Source: Mycobacterium sp. (GTDB taxonomy: Bacteria; Actinomycetota; Actinomycetes; Mycobacteriales; Mycobacteriaceae). Taken from it: 5,306 nt of DNA. Positions within the stretch are counted from its first letter, which is position 1; each line of letters opens with the position of its first letter. A program made the position numbers and the translations under genes. The notes below the pieces were generated by a model. It was not told the DNA's origin and did no database searches. It worked only from the letters and a program-made list of their open reading frames with translations. The stretch spans positions 1-5,306 of the forward strand of contig JAHBAP020000499.1 of assembly GCA_018500005.2 (NCBI GenBank), given 5' to 3'. Shown piece after piece: positions 1 through 5,306 of this stretch.

Positions 1-249
1 GAGGTACACCAGGTAGGTCCAGGCGGTCGAGGTGTTGGACTCCACCCGTTCGCCGGCGTTGAACACCGGTCCGTTGCCGGCCAACAGGTTGCGGACCGTG
101 CGCAGGACGATCAGTCCGTCGTCGGCGATCCAGCGCCGCTCCCAGGCTCCCCACGCCCACAACGCCGAGACGGCGGTGACGGTGAGCCACAGGCTGATCC
201 GGGTCAGCGCCGGGGTGTGCCGGGTACTAAGCGAGGACTGCGGCGGCAA
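1..249 (-). CDS. aftB: AftB, terminal beta-(1->2)-arabinofuranosyltransferase (N-terminal part, cut by window edge)
   Basis: Membrane glycosyltransferase of the GT-C fold that uses decaprenylphosphoryl-arabinose outside the plasma membrane to add terminal beta-1,2-arabinofuranose to arabinogalactan and lipoarabinomannan. Only about 83 codons are inside the window. They show a first hydrophobic segment (SLWLTVTAVSALWAWGAW), then the loop motif WIADDGLIVLRTVRNLLAGN and NTSTAWTYL, which match the start of M. tuberculosis AftB (Rv3805c). The DD pair (residues 43-44 from the start used here) corresponds to D29/D30, the acidic GT-C loop motif. No ATG or GTG lies in frame before the conserved block. 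I used TTG at 249, which has a GGAA 6 bases upstream and overlaps ubiA by 23 bp. The start of the M. tuberculosis protein aligns with a CTG at 207, so the start is uncertain although the identity is not. It is the last gene of the operon visible here. Confidence 0.9.
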   Translation of the reverse strand, partial: MPPQSSLSTRHTPALTRISLWLTVTAVSALWAWGAWERRWIADDGLIVLRTVRNLLAGNGPVFNAGERVESNTSTAWTYLVYL

Positions 250-1132
250 TGACGGTTCCGATCCAGGCCAGGGCGAGCAGCTGCAGCACCCGGTCGCGCA
301 GCGCGATCTCCTCCGGTTCCCCGGCCATGCCGCCGTCGACGTCCACCGCGTAGCGCAGGATCGCGATGGTGAACGGGATCATCGAGATCACGAACCACGA
401 CCCGGAGTCGCCGTCGCGCTCGAACGCCCACAGCCCGTAGCAGACCACCACGGCGGTGGCCGACAGCGTCCAGACGAAGGTCAGGTAGGTGCTGGTGTAG
501 TTCTCCAGCGACTTGCGGATCTTGGCACCGGTGCGTTCGGCGAGTTGCAGTTCGGCATAGCGTTTGCCGGCCGCCATGAACAGCGATCCGAACGCCATGA
601 CCAGCAGGAACCACTGCGACAGCGGGATGCCGCCCGCCACGCCGCCGGCGATGGCGCGGATCAGGAATCCTGAGGACAGGATCGAAATGTCCAGCACCGC
701 TTGGTGTTTGAGGCCGAAGCAGTACGCCAGCTGGATGACCAGATACACCGCCATAACCACCGCCAGATGCGGGGTGACCCACCAGGAGATGGCCAGGCAG
801 GCAACGGCCAGGACGGTCGCGATGCCATAGGCCATGCCGACCGGCAGCACCCCGGCGGCGATCGGACGGAACTGTTTGGTGGGGTGTGCCCGGTCGGCCT
901 CGACATCGCGCGCATCGTTGATCAGATAGATCGACGAGGCGGCCATACAGAACACCACGAAGGCCATCGCCACCTTGGAAAGCACCTCGAAGTCGAAGTG
1001 CGCGCCGCCGCCCAGAGCCGCCAACGGGGCGGCGAACACCAGCAGGTTCTTGATCCACTGCCGCGGCCGGACCGCCTTGACGATGCCGGTGAACAGGTTG
1101 GTCGGCGGGCCGGTGACCGCTGTCTTACTCAT
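227..1132 (-). CDS. ubiA: UbiA, decaprenyl-phosphate phosphoribosyltransferase (DPPR synthase)
   Basis: Integral-membrane UbiA-superfamily prenyltransferase that transfers 5-phosphoribose from PRPP to decaprenyl phosphate. This is the first committed step of the DPA pathway that supplies all cell-wall arabinose. The 301-aa product is close to the 302 aa of M. tuberculosis Rv3806c. The Asp-rich Mg/diphosphate motif is N72-D73-x-x-D76-x-x-x-D80, followed by HPTK (83-86). Other conserved blocks are RPRQWIKN (22-29), YCFGLKHQAV (138-147), GKRYAEL (189-195) and YAVDVDGG (261-268). About nine hydrophobic segments are visible, near residues 28-42, 52-72, 95-117, 121-139, 144-168, 172-187, 217-236, 246-262 and 284-300. 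The ATG at 1132 sits 2 bp after the phosphatase stop, with GGAAAG 9 bases upstream. Residue A187 aligns with M. tuberculosis V188 (see findings). This is not a ubiquinone or menaquinone UbiA, despite the name. Confidence 0.96.
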   Translation of the reverse strand: MSKTAVTGPPTNLFTGIVKAVRPRQWIKNLLVFAAPLAALGGGAHFDFEVLSKVAMAFVVFCMAASSIYLINDARDVEADRAHPTKQFRPIAAGVLPVGMAYGIATVLAVACLAISWWVTPHLAVVMAVYLVIQLAYCFGLKHQAVLDISILSSGFLIRAIAGGVAGGIPLSQWFLLVMAFGSLFMAAGKRYAELQLAERTGAKIRKSLENYTSTYLTFVWTLSATAVVVCYGLWAFERDGDSGSWFVISMIPFTIAILRYAVDVDGGMAGEPEEIALRDRVLQLLALAWIGTVIAAAVLA

Positions 1133-1134
1133 AT

Positions 1135-1680
1135 TCAGTCACTTTCCTTTCGGCTGCCGCCCAGCCGGGCCGTGGTCTCGGCGACCGCCGCCCCGACGAC
1201 CATGCCGGCGAGCACGTCCGAGGGATAGTGCACGCCGAGCACCAGACGAGAGAGCGCCATCAGCGGCACCACCGCCAACGGCAGCGGCGACCTGGTGGCC
1301 CGGCACAGCAGCATAGCCGCGGCGGTGCTCGAGGTGGCGTGCGCGGAGGGGAAGCTCAGCTTGCTGGGCGTGCCCACGTTCACGGCGATGTCGGGGTGGT
1401 GCGGGCGCCGGCGGCGCACCGCGAGTTTGATGACGATGGCCGCGGCGTGCGCGGCGACGGCCCCGACGCCGACCAGCAGCCAGTCCCGGCGCCGGCCCGG
1501 GGAGAGCACCGCGCCCAGGGCCGACAGCGCCATCCAGCCCGCGGCGTGCTCACCGAAGTGCGACATACCCCGGGCGACCCCGACGACCGGCGGCGTGGCA
1601 AGCCTCGATTGCACGGCGACCAGGGCGGCCACTTCCCCGGTCGGCGGGGCGAGGATCTCCGCTTCGGGGATGTCAGGCAT
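1135..1680 (-). CDS. PAP2-family membrane phosphatase, Rv3807c orthologue, proposed DPPR phosphatase
   Basis: A 181-aa membrane protein with the three-part phosphatidic acid phosphatase type 2 signature: K85-x6-R92-P93, then P111-S112-A113-H114, then S144-R145-x5-H151-x3-D155. H114 and H151 would be the catalytic pair and D155 the supporting acid. Hydrophobic segments lie near residues 48-60, 66-88, 115-128, 132-152 and 156-170. The Rv3807c family has been proposed to remove the 5-phosphate of decaprenylphosphoryl-5-phosphoribose before DprE1/DprE2 epimerise it. The position directly before ubiA, which makes that substrate, fits. Known work suggests the gene is not strictly essential, so other phosphatases may share the job. 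The ATG at 1680 overlaps the end of glfT2 by 8 bp, with AGGCGG 6 bases upstream. The family call is firm; the substrate is inferred from context and prior proposals. A general undecaprenyl- or lipid-phosphate phosphatase role is the alternative. Confidence 0.9.
   Translation of the reverse strand: MPDIPEAEILAPPTGEVAALVAVQSRLATPPVVGVARGMSHFGEHAAGWMALSALGAVLSPGRRRDWLLVGVGAVAAHAAAIVIKLAVRRRRPHHPDIAVNVGTPSKLSFPSAHATSSTAAAMLLCRATRSPLPLAVVPLMALSRLVLGVHYPSDVLAGMVVGAAVAETTARLGGSRKESD
1142..1147 (-). promoter_or_regulatory. Ribosome binding site of ubiA
   Basis: GGAAAG (within AAAGGAAAGTGA on the minus strand) lies 9 bases before the ubiA ATG, inside the last codons of the phosphatase gene. It supports the ATG at 1132 and translational coupling. 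Confidence 0.6.
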
Positions 1681-3646
1681 TGATCGCCGCCTGGTCGAGC
1701 AGCACGGTTTCCCACTTGCGCTGGCTGGACAGCTCGGGCAGCGCCTGGCGGTAGACCCGGCGCATCTGGTCGTACTTGCGGTACAGCCGGATGTGCTGGC
1801 GGATGGAGGCTTTCAACAGCGCGAACATCTTGGCGCGGTCGCGCTGGCGGTAGACCACCCCGCGGCCGTCGGCGGTGGTGACGGTCACCCCGTCGACGTT
1901 GCACAGCAGGAACCACCGCGCGTCCTGGGTGGCGACGTTGAGCTGCGGGCGTTCGTGGTGGGCCGGGTCGGCCTCGCCGAGTTGGTGCAGGACACCCCGG
2001 GCCAGGCGAATCCCGATGGCGGGCAGCGCCACCGGCGGCTTGTGCACCTTGGTGCGCCCGCTGGGCGGCGGCAGGGCCGTCGCGGCGGGCAGCACGACCG
2101 CATCGGGGAACTCCTGGCGCATCGCCCGCACGTCGGGCAGCGCGGACTCCAGGATCGAGAAGATGTGCTCCGGGCCGACCAGGAAATCCTCGATGGCCTT
2201 GTTCTGGATGGCGACGGTCGAATATTCAAGGCACAGAAGGTGTTTGAGGGTCGCCTTGATGGAACTCTTGATCAGTCCGTCGACCGGGGCGTCCCAGTGC
2301 AGGGCCGAGACCACCAGCCGGTTGCGCAAGTGGAAATAGGCCTGCCAGTCGATCGCGTCATCCTTGTCGCTCCAGGCCATGTGCCAGATCGCGACACCCG
2401 GCATGGTCACCGTCGGGTAGCCGTGCTCGCCGGCCCGCAGCCCGTAGTCGGCGTCGTCCCACTTGATGAACAACGGCAGCGGCTGACCCAGTTCCTCGGC
2501 GACCCGGCGCGGGATCATGCACATCCACCAGCCGTTGTAGTCGACGTCGATTCGGCGGTGCAGCAGCTTGCTGCGGCCGTCCTCGTCATCCTTGCTGCTC
2601 TCGACGTCCAGCGGGTATTTGGCGAAGTCGTGGTCGTATTCGGTATGCGGGGCATTGGTCCACATGAAGTTGGCGCGGTTGACGATCTCGCCCATCACGT
2701 GCAGGTGCGAGGGCTCCTGCAGGTTGAGCATCTGCCCGCCGATCAGGGTGGGCGTCTTGGCGAACCGGCTCAGCGCCAGCGCCCGCAGGATCGAGTCCGG
2801 CTCGATGCGGATGTCGTCGTCCATGAACAGGATCTGCTCACAGGTGGTGTTGCGCAGCGCCTCCATCATCACCCGGCTGTAGCCGCCGGACCCGCCGAGG
2901 TTGGGCTGGTTGAAGATCGACAGTCGACTGCCCAGTGCGGCGGCGGCCTCGTCGAAACCGGGATGGTCCTTGGCCTTGGCAGTGCCCTGGTCGGCGACGA
3001 TCACCGCGCCGATGACGTTGTTCACCAACGGATCCGAGGTGAGTGCCTTCAGCGCATTGACGCAGTCGGCCGGCCGGTTGAAGGTGGGGATGCCGACGGT
3101 GATGTCGGCCCGGCCCGGGGCGGCCACCGGCGCGTACCAGGCGGCACTGTGCACGACGGTCTTGGTGTCGGTCGTGATGTCGAACCAGATCCAGCCGCCG
3201 TCCTCGAACGGGGCGAGTTCGACCTCGAATTCGGCCGCGGCCGGGGTGGCGGTGTCGCTGACGATCCCCGCAGCGGAGTTGCCGCTGACGATTTCGGTTC
3301 CGCCCACGCTGATACGCGCGCCGGTGGCCTTGGAGCGGTAGACGTCGATACGCGCCGCACCGGTCAGTTCCACCCGCAGCACCACCGAGTCCAGCGTCGA
3401 CCAGCGCCGCCAGTAGCTGGCCGGGAAGGCGTTGAAGTAGGTGGCGAAGGACACCTCCGACTCCGCGCCGATCTGGAGTGTGGTGCGACTGGTCGCGTGC
3501 GCCCGCCTCGCGTTGGTCTCGGACTCCTCGATGTAGAGCTTGCGCACATCAAGCGGTTCGCCCGGGCGCGGCAGGATGATCCGCTGCAGCAGGCTCACCG
3601 CACGGGACTCACCGCTGGTGATCGGGCCGGAGGGGATGTCACTCAT
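1673..3646 (-). CDS. glfT2: GlfT2, galactofuranosyltransferase (galactan polymerase)
   Basis: Processive GT2-type (GT-A fold) enzyme that polymerises UDP-galactofuranose into the galactan chain with alternating beta-1,5 and beta-1,6 links, on the decaprenyl-diphosphate carrier at the cytoplasmic membrane face. The 657-aa product has the N-terminal beta-sandwich block (LPRPGEPLDVRKLY 25-38; YFNAFPASYWRRW 70-82; FEDGGWIWFDI 147-157). The GT-A domain starts at VGIPTFNRPADCVNAL (184-199). The metal-binding D276-D277-D278 motif, the acceptor-side W396-D397-D398-A399-D400 motif and H422 match the DDD, WDD and H396 catalytic set of M. tuberculosis GlfT2. The C-terminal helical domain is conserved (TQDARWFLL 573-581; VVYRQRDRAKMFALL 597-611). 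It is about 20 aa longer than the 637-aa M. tuberculosis protein, through the N-terminus and two loops. The ATG at 3646 is 11 bp after glf, with GAGGCGG overlapping the glf stop. Confidence 0.97.
   Translation of the reverse strand: MSDIPSGPITSGESRAVSLLQRIILPRPGEPLDVRKLYIEESETNARRAHATSRTTLQIGAESEVSFATYFNAFPASYWRRWSTLDSVVLRVELTGAARIDVYRSKATGARISVGGTEIVSGNSAAGIVSDTATPAAAEFEVELAPFEDGGWIWFDITTDTKTVVHSAAWYAPVAAPGRADITVGIPTFNRPADCVNALKALTSDPLVNNVIGAVIVADQGTAKAKDHPGFDEAAAALGSRLSIFNQPNLGGSGGYSRVMMEALRNTTCEQILFMDDDIRIEPDSILRALALSRFAKTPTLIGGQMLNLQEPSHLHVMGEIVNRANFMWTNAPHTEYDHDFAKYPLDVESSKDDEDGRSKLLHRRIDVDYNGWWMCMIPRRVAEELGQPLPLFIKWDDADYGLRAGEHGYPTVTMPGVAIWHMAWSDKDDAIDWQAYFHLRNRLVVSALHWDAPVDGLIKSSIKATLKHLLCLEYSTVAIQNKAIEDFLVGPEHIFSILESALPDVRAMRQEFPDAVVLPAATALPPPSGRTKVHKPPVALPAIGIRLARGVLHQLGEADPAHHERPQLNVATQDARWFLLCNVDGVTVTTADGRGVVYRQRDRAKMFALLKASIRQHIRLYRKYDQMRRVYRQALPELSSQRKWETVLLDQAAINA
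1687..1692 (-). promoter_or_regulatory. Ribosome binding site of the PAP2 phosphatase gene
   Basis: AGGCGG on the minus strand, 6 bases before the ATG at 1680, lying inside the glfT2 coding end. It is the same hexamer and spacing used before glfT2. It supports the start that overlaps glfT2. Confidence 0.5.
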
Positions 3647-3652
3647 GTTGTG

Positions 3653-3657
3653 CCGCC

Positions 3658-3659
<2 letters not shown>
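3653..3659 (-). promoter_or_regulatory. Ribosome binding site of glfT2, overlapping the glf stop codon
   Basis: The minus strand reads TGAGGCGGCACAACATG: the glf stop TGA is part of the GAGGCGG ribosome binding site, which ends 6 bases before the glfT2 ATG. Terminating ribosomes would sit on the initiation site, so translational coupling of the two galactan enzymes is likely. Confidence 0.65.
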
Positions 3660-4999
<1,340 letters not shown>

Positions 5000-5025
5000 C
5001 ACTCCAGTCTCAGCAACCTCACTCG

Positions 5026-5031
5026 TAACAT
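5026..5031 (+). promoter_or_regulatory. Candidate -10 element of erp
   Basis: TAACAT on the plus strand fits TANNNT and would start transcription near 5038, giving a leader of about 77 bases with a good ribosome binding site. No recognisable -35 hexamer lies about 17 bases upstream. Other AT-rich sites in the region cannot be excluded. Confidence 0.3.
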
Positions 5032-5051
5032 CGTTTTCGTCAGCCTCAACG

Positions 5052-5067
5052 TCGGCGAATCCGCCGA
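5052..5067 (+). repeat. Small hairpin in the presumed erp leader
   Basis: TCGGCG-AATC-CGCCGA is a perfect 6-bp GC-rich stem with a 4-base loop, about 48 bases before the erp start codon. There is no T-run after it, so it is not an intrinsic terminator. It could shape the leader RNA or be a protein site. Confidence 0.35.
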
Positions 5068-5102
5068 AATCGGGTCTGGCGCAGAGGTTCGTAATTCAGA
5101 TT

Positions 5103-5108
5103 GAGGAG
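5103..5108 (+). promoter_or_regulatory. Ribosome binding site of erp
   Basis: GAGGAG ends 6 bases before the GTG at 5115, the strongest Shine-Dalgarno in the window. It decides the non-ATG start of erp. Confidence 0.75.
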
Positions 5109-5114
5109 ACTCCC

Positions 5115-5306
5115 GTGCCGAACCAACGTCGACGCAAGTTCTCGACAGCCGCCAGTGTGGCCGCCGCCCTGGCCGTCGCGAGCCCTTTCGCGGTCATCGG
5201 CGTCCTCGAGCTCACCTCCGGGCATCCGGCGACCGAGCAGCGGGACTTCACCCGCGCCGCCGTGGTCACCGACCTGCCCAACGAAATCATGTCGGCCCTG
5301 CAGGCC
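5115..5306 (+). CDS. erp: Erp (PirG), exported repetitive surface protein (N-terminal part, cut by window edge)
   Basis: Exported cell-surface protein of mycobacteria, linked in M. tuberculosis to virulence and intracellular growth and in other mycobacteria to envelope integrity; its biochemical role is unknown. The first 64 codons are present, starting at GTG 5115. They give a signal peptide with a basic start (MPNQRRRKFS) and a hydrophobic core (VAAALAVASPFAVIGVLEL, about residues 15-33). The mature start AAVVTDLPNEIMSAL (50-64 region) is the conserved family segment and aligns with AAVLTDLPGELMSAL of M. tuberculosis Erp (Rv3810). The proline-glycine-leucine-threonine-serine repeats that name the protein lie beyond the window. 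The gene is transcribed away from the glf operon and shares its intergenic region. Confidence 0.9.
   Translation, partial: MPNQRRRKFSTAASVAAALAVASPFAVIGVLELTSGHPATEQRDFTRAAVVTDLPNEIMSALQA

Noticed and set aside
204..1058. Minus-strand open frame overlapping ubiA in another frame
   Set aside because: Arg/Gly-rich translation without hydrophobic segments; the real frame gives an almost full-length match to UbiA.
5052..5067. Possible intrinsic terminator in the intergenic region
   Set aside because: The stem is only 6 bp with no following U-tract, and it lies upstream of erp rather than after a gene.
5096..5290. Minus-strand open frame of 64 codons opposite erp
   Set aside because: Antisense to the recognised erp N-terminus and its ribosome binding site; no independent support.

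Overview
The window comes from a high-GC actinobacterium, almost certainly a mycobacterium (Mycobacterium or Mycolicibacterium). The predicted proteins match, residue block by residue block, the remembered M. tuberculosis proteins Glf (Rv3809c), GlfT2 (Rv3808c), Rv3807c, UbiA (Rv3806c), AftB (Rv3805c) and Erp/PirG (Rv3810). Gene order and orientation are also those of M. tuberculosis. Several loops and termini differ from the M. tuberculosis proteins, so this is a non-tuberculosis species. No database search was run; these matches rest on recognition and recall.

Layout. From 4869 down to 1, five genes run head to tail on the minus strand with almost no space between them: glf (4869-3658), 11 bp, glfT2 (3646-1673), 8-bp overlap, a PAP2-family phosphatase (1680-1135), 2 bp, ubiA (1132-227), then a probable overlap into aftB, which runs off the left edge. 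This is the classic shape of one translationally coupled operon. A divergent 245-bp intergenic region (4870-5114) separates it from the start of erp on the plus strand, which runs off the right edge at 5306.

How the genes work together. All five minus-strand genes serve cell-wall arabinogalactan. Glf makes UDP-galactofuranose. GlfT2 polymerises it into the galactan chain on the cytoplasmic face of the membrane. UbiA makes decaprenylphosphoryl-5-phosphoribose, the first committed step towards the arabinose donor decaprenylphosphoryl-arabinose (DPA). The PAP2 protein is the proposed phosphatase for the next step. AftB uses DPA outside the membrane to add the terminal beta-1,2-arabinofuranose residues, to which mycolates are attached. 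Erp is an exported surface protein.

Novelty. This is a conserved core locus and I found no previously undescribed system. Points worth a second look are small: a likely leaderless or near-leaderless glf transcript, a non-ATG overlapping aftB start, an alanine in UbiA at the position of a known M. tuberculosis ethambutol-resistance substitution, extra loops in GlfT2, a PSAH variant of the PAP2 motif, and small inverted repeats in the divergent intergenic region.
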